Notes: a model not told the origin generated them from the sequence alone. Counted from the first letter of the stretch, positions 15,843 through 26,794 are shown. The stretch: DNA of 64,000 bases from an uncultured Parasphingopyxis sp. (GCA_947259005.1 CAMYKP010000008.1:1-64000); one strand, 5' to 3'. Translations and numbers: made by a program.

Positions 15843-17171
15843 ATGGAAACGTCATATCAAAAAGGTAGTTTGACGCTGCTCGGAACGATTGCGATGGGCA
15901 CGGGCGTCATGATCGGCGCGGGCATTTTCGCGCTGACCGGCCAAGTCGCCGAACTTGCTGGAGCGCTGTTCCCGCTCGCCTTCCTGCTTGCCGCGATCAT
16001 CAGCGGTTTCAGCGCCTACACCTATATAAAAATGTCGAACAAATATCCGTCGGCCGGCGGGATCGCGATGATTCTCAGAAAATCCTATGGCGAGACGACG
16101 GTCACCGGAGCGGCGGCGCTGTTGATGGCCTTCTCGATGATCATCAACGAGAGCCTGGTGGCGCGCACGTTCGGCACCTACACGCTCCAGCTCTTCGATA
16201 CCGGGCAGGACTCGGCGCTCGTGCCGGTCCTCGCTGTCGGGCTGATCATCGTCGCCTTTCTAGTCAACATCGCCGGTAATAAGGTGATCGGCAGCGTCTC
16301 CAAGATCACCGCCGTGATCAAGATCGGCGGCATATTGATCTTCGCGCTCGCCGCGCTCTGGGCGGCGGGATTCAGCTTCCAGCCCGCGCAGAGCGAAGCC
16401 GGGTCGGCGGGGTCCGCCGACGGGTTTTTGGCCGCGGTCGCGCTCGGTATCCTCGCCTATAAGGGGTTCACAACGATCACCAACAGCGGTGGCGAGGTCG
16501 TCGACCCCAAAAAGAATGTCGGTCGGGCAATCATGATCTCGCTCGCCATTTGCCTAATCGTCTATATGCTCGTCGCCTTTGCTGTGGGCTCGACGCTCAC
16601 TGTCCCCGAAATCGTCGAGGCGCGGGACTATTCACTAGCCGAAGCCGCCAGGCCCGTAATCGGGCAGTATGGCTTGTGGTTCACTGTCGGCATCGCGATC
16701 ATCGCCACGGCATCGGGCGTACTGGCGAGTATTTTCGCGGTCTCGCGGATGCTCGCAATGCTCACCGATATGAAGCTGATCCCGCACAGCCATTTCGGCA
16801 TGCCAGGGAGCATCCAGAAACACACACTCGTTTATACGGTAGTCGCCGCCGGCTTGCTCGCGGCCTTTTTCGATCTTAGCCGCATCGCCGCGCTCGGCGC
16901 GATTTTCTACCTGATCATGGACGTCATCATCCATTGGGGTGTCTACCGTCACCTGCGCGACGATGTCGGCGCCAGAGGCTGGGTGCTGCTGACCGCGATT
17001 GCGCTCGACCTTATCGTGCTCGGCGCGTTTCTAGTCATGAAGGCCGGAAGCGATCCGCTGATTATCGCGATTGCGCTCGGGGGTATCGCGCTCATCTTCG
17101 GTTTCGAGAAACTCTATCTGGGGCCGATCCGCGACCGACAAGGGGACGGCGCGCATGATACCCATACCTGA
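15843..17171 (+). CDS. APC-superfamily amino acid/polyamine permease
   Basis: A 442-residue transporter with about twelve helices. The first shows the APC core GTIAMGTGVMIGAGIFALTG (residues 13-32), which binds the substrate's amino and carboxyl groups; helix 6 has LGILAYKGFTTITNSGGEV, with the usual unwound glycines. The closest general layout is that of the basic or branched amino acid transporters. The start at 15843 has AGGAAG ten bases upstream; the ATG at 15834 is too near to it. It is 47 bases behind the methyltransferase gene and may be on the same transcript. Confidence 0.85.
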   Translation: METSYQKGSLTLLGTIAMGTGVMIGAGIFALTGQVAELAGALFPLAFLLAAIISGFSAYTYIKMSNKYPSAGGIAMILRKSYGETTVTGAAALLMAFSMIINESLVARTFGTYTLQLFDTGQDSALVPVLAVGLIIVAFLVNIAGNKVIGSVSKITAVIKIGGILIFALAALWAAGFSFQPAQSEAGSAGSADGFLAAVALGILAYKGFTTITNSGGEVVDPKKNVGRAIMISLAICLIVYMLVAFAVGSTLTVPEIVEARDYSLAEAARPVIGQYGLWFTVGIAIIATASGVLASIFAVSRMLAMLTDMKLIPHSHFGMPGSIQKHTLVYTVVAAGLLAAFFDLSRIAALGAIFYLIMDVIIHWGVYRHLRDDVGARGWVLLTAIALDLIVLGAFLVMKAGSDPLIIAIALGGIALIFGFEKLYLGPIRDRQGDGAHDTHT

Positions 17172-17227
17172 TCCTGCCACGATTGATGTACAGGTGAGGT
17201 GGCCATGACGCTCGCCATTGTCATCGG

Positions 17228-17836
17228 CTAGGTGGCGGCTGCTCTCGCTTTCCGCGCTTCGCGTAATATTTCGAAAGCCTCCCTGACGACGTAAACGCCG
17301 ATCGCGGCACCTACAACGAGGTCAAAATACCGGTTGCTGGTTAGCAGCACCGCCAATCCGGACAGAATTACGGCGGCATTGGCAACCACGTCAGCCCTCG
17401 TGAATATCCAGGCCGCTCTCAGATTAACCTCGGCGCTTCGCTGCCGCGACAGCAACCGCAGCACAACGATATTTACGACGAGTGCAACAAGCGAAACGGC
17501 GATCATCCAGCCTCCGTCAGGCGGGCTGCCATCGCAAACCCGTCTTATCACCTCGGCGATCAGCCCAATGCCGAGGATAAGAAGCATCAGGCCGCTCCAT
17601 GTGGCCGCGTTCGCCTTGAACCGACCGCCGCGCTCTATGGCCGCCAGCGCAATCGCATAAACCGATGCATCGGAAAGCATGTCCAGTCCGTCGGCGATAA
17701 GGCCCGCCGAATTTACGAGGATGCCGGCCGTTACTTCCGTCACAAACATGACTGCGTTCAGAATCAGTGCGATCCAGAGCGCGCGTTGTTGAGCCTTGGT
17801 TTCCCCTGGTATCGGTTCACATCCACAATCTGCCAT
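17228..17836 (-). CDS. Short CDF-type cation transporter without C-terminal domain
   Basis: A 202-residue protein of the cation diffusion facilitator superfamily. It starts with MADCGCEP (possible metal-binding Cys) and has about six helices. The helix-2 motif is DGLDMLSDAS, with Asp in both metal-ligand places (DxxxD), and helix 5 has TRADVVANAAVI. The cytosolic C-terminal domain of full CDF proteins (about 300 residues) is missing. Two relatives of the same size lie at 35246-35869 and 37920-38573. The metal is uncertain. It is a single gene, convergent with the APC permease gene. Confidence 0.82.
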   Translation of the reverse strand: MADCGCEPIPGETKAQQRALWIALILNAVMFVTEVTAGILVNSAGLIADGLDMLSDASVYAIALAAIERGGRFKANAATWSGLMLLILGIGLIAEVIRRVCDGSPPDGGWMIAVSLVALVVNIVVLRLLSRQRSAEVNLRAAWIFTRADVVANAAVILSGLAVLLTSNRYFDLVVGAAIGVYVVREAFEILREARKARAAAT

Positions 17837-18086
17837 TTGCCGGTTTTAGAGAGCCACCACGCGTCGGCAAAGGCTTTCGGCTGCGATTCGTTCGGGAAGC
17901 TCTTTGGCGCTGATGTTGGTAATGTATCATCCATTTTAGGGAAGTTGAATCCGACGACATCTAGTCATCGAAATAGTGGTGAGCGATGACTGAAGCCGAT
18001 AGTAATTGATCGCCGTCCGTTAACGCAATCGTTACCAAAATTTTACGTCTTCCGTTTAGTTTGGGGGCGTTGGAAGCCATCGGGAC

Positions 18087-19217
18087 GTGATTGTGGACGA
18101 GAAAAACAAAAGAGCGATTGGCGGTCCGCCGCTGGCCGGTTTTGCTATAGCGCTGGTCTTGACGGGATCGGCTTGGGCGCTGTTGACGCTTTACGAATTC
18201 ATCGTCCTCGATCTCTACCCGGTGCGTGAAGAACCGGCGCTATTCAACCCTTATTTTCTCGCCAGATCTGTTTTTGCGCTGATCGTCTCGGTCGCACTGA
18301 TCGGGCCGCTCGGTCGCTTTGCGGCCCCGTATTCATCCTTGAAGACCGGCGAACTTGATCCAATGGCGCGAAGGGTCGCTGTTTGGACCATGGTTCTCGG
18401 GCTCGGTTGTGCAGCCTTGCTTCTCGCCAGCCCGAAGATGCTCATGGAAATGACGCAGGAAGACACGCTTATAGAATGGACTTCGGCACTGCTTCTTATC
18501 ATGGGGAGCGGATGCTTCGTCGCGGAAACTCTCCGTCGGATCCAAAGTGGACCGGGTAGAGACTGGATTGCCAAGTTCGAACTCGCAATTGCCGTTGGCA
18601 TGGCGTTTTTGTTGTTCCTGATCGCAATGGAGGAGATTTCCTGGGCCCAACGCCTGTTCGAGTTCGATACGCCCGAAGAGATCGAACAAATGAACTGGCA
18701 GGGCGAATTCAATTTCCACAACCTGCAAACCGACTTGTCCGAAACTCTCTATTATACGGGTGTGGGCTTTTTCCTCCTGGTATTCCCCTTGCTGCGGGAG
18801 ACCGTATTTCGCGGACCGGAGTGGTTCGATCGCCTGCTCGCCTTTGCGCCAAGCCGCAGCGTGGCAGCGATCAGTGCGCCGGCGGCAATGGTGTATTATG
18901 GGCACTGGAATCTTATTCCGATCCAGGTGACGACGTTCTGCGCGCTCTTCGCGATGCTGGTTTATGCGGGTGCAGCGAAAAAGAGAGATGATCGTGGGGA
19001 ATTTTCGCTATTTCTCTTTCTCGCCGCCGGTATCGTCCTCGTGCAGGGAATATTCCTAACCTATGGCGCGCGGATGCTGGAAGTCGGTAACGCCAGCGAG
19101 TTCACGGAACTGTTTATAACGATTGGCTTAGGCTGGTATGGGATCGACCGCTTCAGATCACGGTGTGGCTTGGCGCACAGGCCGCTTCAGTCAGGTTCGG
19201 ACGAAGTTTTCGAATAA
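18087..19217 (+). CDS. Polytopic membrane protein with EEISW...NFHNL motif
   Basis: A 376-residue protein with about eight helices. The segment AMEEISWAQRLFEFDTPEE (near residue 180) followed by NWQGEFNFHNLQ is a signature seen in a widespread uncharacterised family of membrane proteins. The conserved charged residues within the membrane region suggest a catalytic or transport site. It starts at a GTG (18087), with a second GTG at 18093. It stands alone and converges on the NTF2-like gene; nothing in the surroundings points to its job. Confidence 0.65.
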   Translation: MIVDEKNKRAIGGPPLAGFAIALVLTGSAWALLTLYEFIVLDLYPVREEPALFNPYFLARSVFALIVSVALIGPLGRFAAPYSSLKTGELDPMARRVAVWTMVLGLGCAALLLASPKMLMEMTQEDTLIEWTSALLLIMGSGCFVAETLRRIQSGPGRDWIAKFELAIAVGMAFLLFLIAMEEISWAQRLFEFDTPEEIEQMNWQGEFNFHNLQTDLSETLYYTGVGFFLLVFPLLRETVFRGPEWFDRLLAFAPSRSVAAISAPAAMVYYGHWNLIPIQVTTFCALFAMLVYAGAAKKRDDRGEFSLFLFLAAGIVLVQGIFLTYGARMLEVGNASEFTELFITIGLGWYGIDRFRSRCGLAHRPLQSGSDEVFE

Positions 19218-19276
19218 TCTCATCTACCGTCAAGATGTCTCTCCGACTGTCTCGGCCGTGTCGTCCATCCGATGGA

Positions 19277-19765
19277 TTATTCGAAGACCTCTGTTCGGCG
19301 TAGCGGTCGCGACGAATTGTGCATCATGGCAATCCGCCATTCGCCATCGACTTCGACTAGCGCGCTAGTTGCCACACCCTGTCGCTCAACAGGATCGCGA
19401 TCCTCGATTTCGATACGGTAGTTATAGGTCTCAGAGGCCAACGCCACGGAACCCTCGAACTGCACATCAACTTCGTAATCGGAAAATGCGAAAGATACGA
19501 AATGACCGAGCTCGGGGCCGATATGATGGGCGAGATAATCTGTATAACTGCCCTCATATTTGCCGGTTTCGAAAATTCTGGAGTTTTCCGTGAACAGCGC
19601 GGTCGTTTCACTGACATCGAGCGCTTCAAGCGCATCCTTATAGGAGCGCAAAACGAGCTCAACTTCCGCTGTTGGTTCCGTCTCTTCCTGCGAAGCGATG
19701 CCCCACACAGCCGATGCCGAAATGGCGAGCGCTGTTGGAATGGCTATAAGTTTCTTGATAGTCAT
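19277..19765 (-). CDS. Secreted NTF2/SnoaL-like (DUF4440-type) protein
   Basis: A 162-residue protein with a signal peptide (residues 1-25, LAISASAVWGIASQ). The remainder has the order of a SnoaL-like cone fold: VLRSYKDALEALDVSETTALF near residue 40, then FVSFAFSDYEVDV, and the closing strand DGEWRIAMMHNSSRP. Proteins of this sort are often found as periplasmic partners in metal clusters, but the ligand is unknown. It lies downstream of cusA on the same strand, separated by the hairpin at 19832-19861, so it may be a separate transcript. Confidence 0.75.
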   Translation of the reverse strand: MTIKKLIAIPTALAISASAVWGIASQEETEPTAEVELVLRSYKDALEALDVSETTALFTENSRIFETGKYEGSYTDYLAHHIGPELGHFVSFAFSDYEVDVQFEGSVALASETYNYRIEIEDRDPVERQGVATSALVEVDGEWRIAMMHNSSRPLRRTEVFE

Positions 19766-19831
19766 AATCCATATCCCTCCTGTAGTACGATCATAGTCCC
19801 TTTCCCGCCGGTACGACACTTGTGCTTCAAT

Positions 19832-19861
19832 CCCCCTTTCCGCTCCTGAGCGGAAAGGGGG
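19832..19861 (-). terminator. Perfect 14-bp hairpin behind cusA
   Basis: CCCCCTTTCCGCTC, two loop bases, then GAGCGGAAAGGGGG: a perfect inverted repeat seven bases after the cusA stop. No T tract follows on either strand, so it may act as an RNA 3'-end stabiliser or attenuator rather than as a classical terminator. Confidence 0.6.
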
Positions 19862-19868
19862 ACACCGA

Positions 19869-22800
19869 CTAACCGCTTTCGGATCCGGCGAGCTTGTTAT
19901 TGTGCTGCGTAGTTTCGCTTTCTTCTTTTCTCGCAAACCGTCGCGGGCCGAGCAATTTGTAAATCGCGGGGAGCACGAACAGCGAGAGCAGCGGCGCGGT
20001 TATCATGCCGCCAATCATCGGTGCGGCGAGGCGCTGCATCACTTCCGAGCCGGTGCCGGTGCTGACGAGCAGCGGGAAAAGGCCGGCGAGAATGACCGCC
20101 ACCGTCATCGCTTTGGGCCGCACGCGCAGCGCAGCGCCTAGCACAAGCGCTTCGTCCAGATCTTCGCTCTTTGAAAAACGCCCCTCTTCGATGCGTTCCT
20201 CGATCGCGCGATCAAGATAGACGAGCATGACAACGCCGAATTCGGCGGCAAGGCCGGCGAGCGCAATGAAACCGACTACGGTGGCGACGGAAACGGCATG
20301 GCCTAGAAGAGAGATGAGCCAAATTCCGCCGATCAGTGCAAAGGGCAAAGTCAGCAAGATGATCAACGGCTGTCGCACCCGTCCAAAGGCGAGAAAGAGA
20401 AGCAGGAAGATAATTCCGATAGTTGCCGGGACGACCCATTTGAGGCGTTCGCCAGCTCTTTGCGCATATTCGAACTGACCTGACCAAGAGATCGAATAGC
20501 CGGGTGGGAGGTCGACTGCGTTTGCAACCCCATCACGCGCCTCATTTACATAACCGACGACATCCCGGTCACGGACATCGACGTAAACCCACACAGAAGG
20601 CCGGGCATTTTCGCTTTTGATCATCGCCGGTCCGCTAACGATGTTGATGCTGGCGACTGCGGAAAGCGGAACGATCGCGCCATTAGGTGCGACAATCGGC
20701 AGACGGCCCAGCGCTTGCGTGCTGTTGCGCATCTCGCGCGGAAACCGGACATTGATAGGAAAACGGGCAAGGCCGTCGATCTGTTCACCGACCGGAGTTC
20801 CGCCGACTGCGGTTGCCGCCGTGCGCTGCACCTCGGCAACTGAAAGTCCGTAACGGGCAGCAGCCAAGCGATCCACATCGATATCGACATAACGACCGCC
20901 GCCTATACGGTCTGATACCGCCGAGGTCGTTCCGTTAATGGATCGGACTGCTTCAGCCACCTCGCCGCCCAATCTGTCCAGCGTGTCGAGATCCGGACCT
21001 GATATTTTCACACCCACCGGGCTTTTGATGCCAGTCGCGAGCATATCTATCCGGTTACGGATCGGCTGGACCCAGACGTTGGCAAGGCCCGGGATCTGAA
21101 GCCGGGAATCCAGTTCCTCAATGATCGAGTCGATTGTCATGCCTGGTCGCCATTCTTCACGCGGACGCAACCGGATTGTCGTCTCGAACATTTCGAGCGG
21201 TGCGGGATCGGTCGCCGTGTCCGCTCGGCCGGCCTTGCCGAAAACCGTTTCGACTTCAGGCACACTCATGATCAGCCGATCGGTAATCTGCAGCAGTTCG
21301 GATGCTCGCGCAGCCGAGAGTCCCGGCAGCGCGGTCGGCATATACAGCAAATCTCCCTCTTCCATTGGCGGCATGAACTCGCCGCCAAGCCGGGTCGCGG
21401 GAATGATCGTAACAGCAAGCGCGACCGTAGCGATTAGGAGCGTCAGCTTGGGCCAGCGCAAAACCCATTTGAGGCCGGGCCGATAAACGGCAATCAGATA
21501 ACGGTTTACCGGATTTTGCTGTTCAGACCTGATCCGTCCCTTAATGAGCAAGATCATCAGCACCGGGACGAGTGTTATCGACAGACCGGCTGCCGCGGCC
21601 ATCGCATAGGTCTTGGTCAACGCAAGAGGGCGGAATAACCGCCCTTCCTGTGCTTCGAGCGTGAAGACGGGAAGGAAAGATAGCGTGATGATCATCAGCG
21701 AAAAGAATAATGCCGGTCCGACCTCGACCGCAGCCTCGGTGAGAATCTGGCGCCGCCGCTCCTCGCTAATAGTGCCTTCGTCACTGCGCGCATGCTCAAG
21801 CTTCTTATGGGCGTTTTCTATCATCACGATGGCCGCGTCGACCATTGCGCCGATTGCGATCGCTATACCGCCAAGCGACATAATGTTGGCATTCACACCC
21901 TGCAGATACATGACGATGAATGCGGTGAGCACGCCGATGGGCAGCATCAGGATCGCCACCAGAGAAGACCGGAAATGCAGAAGAAAAAGTCCGACGACGA
22001 GCGCGACGACAATAAATTCCTCGGCCAGTTTTTCCCAGAGATTTTCAACTGCACGCTCAATTAGTGCCGATCGGTCATAGACCGTCACGACCTCAACCCC
22101 GGGCGGCAAGCCGTCGCGCAATTCCTCGAGCCGCTCTTTGACATCCTCAATCACTGACAAAGTATCCGCGCTTTGCCGGACGACAATGATCCCGCCGACG
22201 ACTTCTCCTTCACCATTCAACTCGGCAATTCCGCGCCGGAAATCGGGGGCGAGCTGGACGCGCGCCACATCGCCAACCGTCACCGGCGTACCGCCGCCGC
22301 TCACGGTCAATGGGATGTTGCGAAAATGATCAAGCGTTTCTAGATAGCCGCCAACACGGACCATGAACTCCGCACCGGCCTGTTCGATGACCGAACCGCC
22401 ACTTTCTTGATTGGCCTCGTCGATCGCATCGATCACCTGTCCGACTGAAATGCGGTAGAGTTGAAGCCGCTCAGGATCGACCTGAACCTGGTAGGAGCGC
22501 ACCATCCCGCCAACACTTGCTACTTCGGCGACGCCCTCCACCTCTTGCAGCTGAAACCGCAGATACCAGTCTTGCAGCTCCCGTAATTGCCCGAGATCAT
22601 GCTGTCCTGTGCGATCGACGAGCGCGTATTGGTATGCCCAGCCAACGCCCGTCGCGTCGGGGCCGAGCGATGGAGTCACCCCGGCAGGAAGTTGATCGGT
22701 CGCCTGGCTCAGATATTCGAGCGTTCGTGACCGCGCCCAATAGAGATCCGTGCCATCCTCGAAGATGACCGTGACATAGCTGTCGCCGAAAAAGGAAAAC

Positions 22801-23051
22801 CCCCGCACGTCCTTGACCTGAGGCGCCGACAGCATCGTTGTGGCGAGCGGATAGGTCACTTGTGCCTCGACGATGTCGGGTGCCTGACCCGCATAGGGCG
22901 TCCGGATGATGACTTGCACATCGGAAAGGTCAGGAATTGCGTCGAGCGGCGTTCGCATTACCGCATAGGTGCCGGCGATCGCCAGGAAAGCTGCGCCGAA
23001 CAATACCAACAACCGATTGGCTGCGGACCAGCGGATGATCCCCTCGATCAT
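19869..23051 (-). CDS. cusA: Cu(I)/Ag(I) efflux RND pump
   Basis: The inner-membrane pump of a CusCBA complex; 1060 residues, the usual length for heavy-metal RND proteins. The helix-4 proton-relay motif is [19 protein letters not shown]. The periplasmic methionine sites of CusA are present in context: [17 protein letters not shown] and [13 protein letters not shown], matching the Met triad that binds Cu(I)/Ag(I). This separates it from the czcA paralogue at 31149, which lacks them. It overlaps the cusB stop by four bases. Confidence 0.94.
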   Translation of the reverse strand: MIEGIIRWSAANRLLVLFGAAFLAIAGTYAVMRTPLDAIPDLSDVQVIIRTPYAGQAPDIVEAQVTYPLATTMLSAPQVKDVRGFSFFGDSYVTVIFEDGTDLYWARSRTLEYLSQATDQLPAGVTPSLGPDATGVGWAYQYALVDRTGQHDLGQLRELQDWYLRFQLQEVEGVAEVASVGGMVRSYQVQVDPERLQLYRISVGQVIDAIDEANQESGGSVIEQAGAEFMVRVGGYLETLDHFRNIPLTVSGGGTPVTVGDVARVQLAPDFRRGIAELNGEGEVVGGIIVVRQSADTLSVIEDVKERLEELRDGLPPGVEVVTVYDRSALIERAVENLWEKLAEEFIVVALVVGLFLLHFRSSLVAILMLPIGVLTAFIVMYLQGVNANIMSLGGIAIAIGAMVDAAIVMIENAHKKLEHARSDEGTISEERRRQILTEAAVEVGPALFFSLMIITLSFLPVFTLEAQEGRLFRPLALTKTYAMAAAAGLSITLVPVLMILLIKGRIRSEQQNPVNRYLIAVYRPGLKWVLRWPKLTLLIATVALAVTIIPATRLGGEFMPPMEEGDLLYMPTALPGLSAARASELLQITDRLIMSVPEVETVFGKAGRADTATDPAPLEMFETTIRLRPREEWRPGMTIDSIIEELDSRLQIPGLANVWVQPIRNRIDMLATGIKSPVGVKISGPDLDTLDRLGGEVAEAVRSINGTTSAVSDRIGGGRYVDIDVDRLAAARYGLSVAEVQRTAATAVGGTPVGEQIDGLARFPINVRFPREMRNSTQALGRLPIVAPNGAIVPLSAVASINIVSGPAMIKSENARPSVWVYVDVRDRDVVGYVNEARDGVANAVDLPPGYSISWSGQFEYAQRAGERLKWVVPATIGIIFLLLFLAFGRVRQPLIILLTLPFALIGGIWLISLLGHAVSVATVVGFIALAGLAAEFGVVMLVYLDRAIEERIEEGRFSKSEDLDEALVLGAALRVRPKAMTVAVILAGLFPLLVSTGTGSEVMQRLAAPMIGGMITAPLLSLFVLPAIYKLLGPRRFARKEESETTQHNNKLAGSESG

Positions 23052-24550
23052 TGCGTTGTCGCCCGGTCGATCTGCTCGATGATGTACTGATCGCCTTCCT
23101 GTCTTCTCCGGAAGCGGAACTGCACCCGGTCACCGGCACTCAACCCCCGTAGTTGTCCTGGCTCGCGGATACCAAAGGTCATCGTCATCGGCGGCCAGTT
23201 CATTGCCGGAACAGGGCCGTGCTGGATCGATACGGTGTTCTGCGGCGTGTTGATCGCCCGGACCCGTCCAGTGGCGGACGCCTTTTCGGGATTGGGTGCA
23301 GTGGCAGCCGAAGTCGCCGAAAGTCGTTCGATGATTCCCGAAAGCGAGGCTTCAGAATCGATCAGGAACTGTCCCGATGATACGACCTCGTCACCCGACT
23401 CTATGCCTTCGAGGATTTGCGTCCACTCGCCTGCCTCTCGGCCAACACGCACTTCGACTGGGACAAAGCCGCTTTCGCGTTTGACGATCACAACAGTGCG
23501 GCGACCAGTGTCGATGAGCGCTTCGCTCGGGATTACAAGCGCCATACCGCCGGTGCCCTGGATCGTAATATTGGCGAACATTCCCTCGAGCAGCCGTCCG
23601 CCTGGATTGGCGATCGTGATGCGAACCCGGGCTGTTCGCGCCTCTTGGTCAAGCGACGGATAAAGATAGTCGATCGCGCCCTCACGAACATCACCTGGAT
23701 AGGCGGGAAAGCGGATCTCGACCGGCAAGCCAATACGTATGTCACCGATTGCCGCTTCGGGGACTTCGGCGACCACCCAAACGCGCGACAGGCCGGCGAT
23801 TGTCACGATCGATTGGCCGAGTTGGACTTGTGCGCCAGGGCGCGCACCGATCCGGGTCACGACACCCGATGCTGGCGCGTAAACCGGATAAGTGCGCTGC
23901 GGCGCGCCGCCCCGTTCGAGTTGCCGGATCTGGGCGTCGGGCAGTCCAAGCAGACTCAGCCTGCTACGCGCGGCAGACCGGAGACTCTGCGGAGCGACCT
24001 CTTGCGGCATTTCAAGTACCGCGCGATATTCATATTGGGCCGTCAGCAGCTCAGGCGAATAAACGCTGGCGATCCGACTGCCGCGCCGGACCGGCTCGCC
24101 CTCGGCGCGAACGCCGAGATATTCGACAAAACCGGAGGTTAGCGTCTGCACCTCCGAAATCAGCCGCTCGTCGATCTCGACGCGGCCAATAGCAGGCACT
24201 GTCGGCGCGATGTCGCGAATCTCGGCAGCTACAACGCGAACCCCGAGATTTTGCATCATCGCTGGCGACACACGCACGCCGCCAGCCGCCTCCCCCGAAC
24301 ATTTTGCGACCAGCGCCATGTCCATGAACGGCGATTGGCCGGGCTGATCGAAACGCTGGTCAGGCACCATCGGGTCGTACCAATAGAGAACCTCGCTGCC
24401 GGGACAGTCCGAACTGTCAGCACTCTCCGCGTCGCGGCCCTCGAAATACCAGTAAGCGAGCGCTGCTATGATGAGAGTGATCAGGGCAAGGGATATTGCC
24501 CTGCGGCGATTGATCGAGCGGATTCTCGTCATAATTTGGTTTCGGTTCAT
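23048..24550 (-). CDS. cusB: CusB adaptor with a C-terminal CusF domain
   Basis: Periplasmic adaptor, 500 residues, anchored by an N-terminal helix ([18 protein letters not shown]). A short heavy-metal-binding domain follows ([12 protein letters not shown], then [10 protein letters not shown], residues 56-85). The lipoyl/barrel-sandwich and beta-barrel adaptor domains fill residues 100-400. The last 75 residues are a CusF metallochaperone domain with [16 protein letters not shown], giving the His, Trp and two Met that bind Cu(I). In E. coli, CusF is a separate protein. The start is taken at 24550 because of the ATGA overlap with cusC. Confidence 0.93.
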   Translation of the reverse strand: MNRNQIMTRIRSINRRRAISLALITLIIAALAYWYFEGRDAESADSSDCPGSEVLYWYDPMVPDQRFDQPGQSPFMDMALVAKCSGEAAGGVRVSPAMMQNLGVRVVAAEIRDIAPTVPAIGRVEIDERLISEVQTLTSGFVEYLGVRAEGEPVRRGSRIASVYSPELLTAQYEYRAVLEMPQEVAPQSLRSAARSRLSLLGLPDAQIRQLERGGAPQRTYPVYAPASGVVTRIGARPGAQVQLGQSIVTIAGLSRVWVVAEVPEAAIGDIRIGLPVEIRFPAYPGDVREGAIDYLYPSLDQEARTARVRITIANPGGRLLEGMFANITIQGTGGMALVIPSEALIDTGRRTVVIVKRESGFVPVEVRVGREAGEWTQILEGIESGDEVVSSGQFLIDSEASLSGIIERLSATSAATAPNPEKASATGRVRAINTPQNTVSIQHGPVPAMNWPPMTMTFGIREPGQLRGLSAGDRVQFRFRRRQEGDQYIIEQIDRATTQ

Positions 24551-25803
24551 GTCTCGCACTCGTCTGTATAGTAATAGAGATCGGCGCTCGCCCGCGCGAC
24601 ATCGGCACGCTGCTCGACCAGATCGAGCGCAATGCGGGTTGTCCGATCACTTGCGATCAGCACGCTTTCGAGCGAGCCACCGCCGCCCTCGAAGCGCGCT
24701 TCCTGCGCTTGTTCTGCGGCTCGCAGAGCGGGATAAGTCTGCTCTGCGATGGTGCGAAGCCGTGCCTCGGCAGCGTTCATACGGGCGATAGCTTGATCAA
24801 GCTCTGCAAGGAGCTCGCGCCGTCGGTCCTCGAGCCGATTACGCGCGGCGGCGGCGCTTTCACTCGCTTCGGCTACGCGGCGATCCTGGAGACGCTCGCG
24901 ATTGAAGGGCAAATCGATCGACAGTTCGACGCCGAGCAGATCGGATCGCCCGCCGGCACGATTGCCGTAATTCACCGACCATCCCCATTCAGGTTGGCGG
25001 TCGGCGCGCGCGACATCGACTGCACGATCAGCAACCCAGTTTCGGCGCCGTGCAAGCTCGAGTTGTGGATGCTCGTCGATCGAATTGCGCGCCAGTCCGA
25101 CATTGGAGACCCGGCAGATCGGCATATAGCCGGATAGTGGTCGCTGGGCAGCCTCGCCAATCCAACGCGACAGCGCCGCGCGACCCATCGCCTCATCGCC
25201 GCTCGCTTGCTCGATCTCGGCACGCGTCGCGGCGATCTCCGCGCGTGCAGCGATGGCATCGGCCGAGTTCGCCCGGCCGGTCGGGATATTGGCTTCGGCA
25301 CCCGAATAGCGCGACTGACGCTGTTCGATGAGATTCTGGAGAACGGTTTGCTGCTCTTGCGCCTCGATAACCGCTGTCCAGGCAATCAGCACCTCGCGTT
25401 CGATCCGCCGCGCGAACAATTCACGCTCGGCATCGGTTGCCGAGGCTTCGGCGCGCAGCCGTGCGCTGTCGGCGCGGCGCCGCGCTCCGGGTGTCTGCCT
25501 GCGTCCAAGTCCGATGAAACGTGCTGTGCTCCGTTCGGCATCGAGACTGAACGCATCGCCTCCGGTCACGGGCAAATTTCGGATGCCACCAAAGAGGCGG
25601 AAATCGGGAAGCTCTCCGGCTGCGATGGCGGCCTCCTCATAGGCCTGCGCTGTGCGCTCAAACGCCCTTAAACCTGGCTGGCTATCAACCGACAGGCGCA
25701 GCGCTTCGTCTATATCGAGTATGGCAGAACTCTGGGCACCAAGGGGTCCAGTGAACGCAGCGAGCCCAACCAGCGTAAAAAGGGCGCGAAGATGCGGTCT
25801 CAT
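24547..25803 (-). CDS. cusC: CusC-type outer membrane efflux channel (TolC family)
   Basis: Outer membrane channel of the Cus pump; 418 residues. A signal peptide (to about residue 23, GPLGAQ) is followed by two OEP repeats: long Ala/Glu/Arg-rich helices (SARLRAEASATDAERELFARR; residues 210-240) separated by short strands such as WGWSVNYGN. The C-terminal LVEQRADVARASADLYYYTDE is typical of CusC/CzcC. There is no lipobox Cys directly after the signal, unlike E. coli CusC. It begins at the stop of cusF (TAATG overlap) and ends at the start of cusB. Confidence 0.9.
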   Translation of the reverse strand: MRPHLRALFTLVGLAAFTGPLGAQSSAILDIDEALRLSVDSQPGLRAFERTAQAYEEAAIAAGELPDFRLFGGIRNLPVTGGDAFSLDAERSTARFIGLGRRQTPGARRRADSARLRAEASATDAERELFARRIEREVLIAWTAVIEAQEQQTVLQNLIEQRQSRYSGAEANIPTGRANSADAIAARAEIAATRAEIEQASGDEAMGRAALSRWIGEAAQRPLSGYMPICRVSNVGLARNSIDEHPQLELARRRNWVADRAVDVARADRQPEWGWSVNYGNRAGGRSDLLGVELSIDLPFNRERLQDRRVAEASESAAAARNRLEDRRRELLAELDQAIARMNAAEARLRTIAEQTYPALRAAEQAQEARFEGGGGSLESVLIASDRTTRIALDLVEQRADVARASADLYYYTDECET

Positions 25804-26150
25804 TACGGCAGCCTGGTGATCGACGTTAGCGCGTAATCGCCACCATTATCTTGAAAAGAAAAGCTGACGCTATCACCAACATTGACGCTCGATATCATGT
25901 CTTCCGACGCACCGAACCCCATCGTCATAGGCGGCCATTCAATCTCGGCCACGGGGCCGTGTGCAATCGTGATCCGGTCACCAGCAATCGCGGTAACCTC
26001 GCCTGTAGCCAGATAGACCTGCTCGGTATGGGCGGCGGTTTCGGTTGTTGCTAGCGGATCGCTTTCATTGTCAGCGGACGTTCCGCTCTGAGCGCAGGCT
26101 CCAAGCGCTGTCATAAGCGCCAGCGCGTATACTAAATCAATATTCTTCAT
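25803..26150 (-). CDS. cusF: CusF-like periplasmic copper chaperone
   Basis: A 115-residue protein with a lipoprotein-like signal (LALMTALGACAQSG, Cys near residue 19) and one CusF domain: GEVTAIAGDRITIAHGPVAEIEWPPMTMGF, here residues 50-79, with the His, Trp and two Met of the Cu(I)/Ag(I) site. It would feed metal to the CusCBA pump. It leads the cus genes; a second CusF domain is fused to CusB. Two ATGs stand side by side (26153, 26150); AGAGG is better spaced for the second. Confidence 0.9.
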   Translation of the reverse strand: MKNIDLVYALALMTALGACAQSGTSADNESDPLATTETAAHTEQVYLATGEVTAIAGDRITIAHGPVAEIEWPPMTMGFGASEDMISSVNVGDSVSFSFQDNGGDYALTSITRLP

Positions 26151-26297
26151 CATTTTACCTCTAATCGACGGGCCGAACCAATCGATAAAACCGAAGGGTG
26201 TGCAACCTCTCAAGCGGGCACGCCAAATGCGTTCCGGCCTGAAAATAGTCTTGTGGAGTCGAATAGGCTCATGCCGCCTAGGCGGCAGAGTTCCTAG

Positions 26298-26618
26298 CTA
26301 GAGATGAAGATGTCGCGGAGGCGGATCGAGCGCGAGCGGGTCGATCGAATTGGGCGTCCCGATGGCATCAGCCGCTGTAATCTCGGCTCGTGCGATCGAA
26401 TGTGGTTCGGCTGAATCTTCGAGCAGAAATGCAACAGGCGAAACGGTAAGTGCACACTCAGGCGTACAGCACCCCATGGCGTCGTGATCGCCGCTATCGC
26501 CGTCCATCGTCATCATGACTTCGGGCATTGAGCAGGCGACCGATGCCGCGGCAACCGATTGGCCGCCGAGGCCTACTATCGACAATGCCAGCAAAGTTAA
26601 TAGGATGAGTCGAGCCAT
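26298..26618 (-). CDS. Small secreted Met/Cys/His-rich protein heading the cus operon
   Basis: A 106-residue protein with a signal peptide (MARLILLTLLALSIVGLGG, cut after about residue 27). The mature part has PEVMMTMDGDSGDHDAMGCC followed by TPECALTV: a Met/His/Cys cluster suited to Cu(I). The tail ends in RHLHL. No family is recognised. It lies 148 bases before cusF on the same strand, divergent from dmeR. It may be a periplasmic copper sensor, buffer or chaperone. Confidence 0.65.
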   Translation of the reverse strand: MARLILLTLLALSIVGLGGQSVAAASVACSMPEVMMTMDGDSGDHDAMGCCTPECALTVSPVAFLLEDSAEPHSIARAEITAADAIGTPNSIDPLALDPPPRHLHL

Positions 26619-26794
26619 GTATTTCAAACTGCGGCAGTTCACTGCAACTGTCAACATTGGCACTGCGCCGCGAACACGGGTTTCTCGGCTGTATTCCCAC
26701 CCGTTTTCCAGGTGTCTGGATTCAGATTGTTTTCTCCGGAATGGATTACGAATCTGATGACACTCCATTCTTTTGGCTTTCACAAAATGAAATA

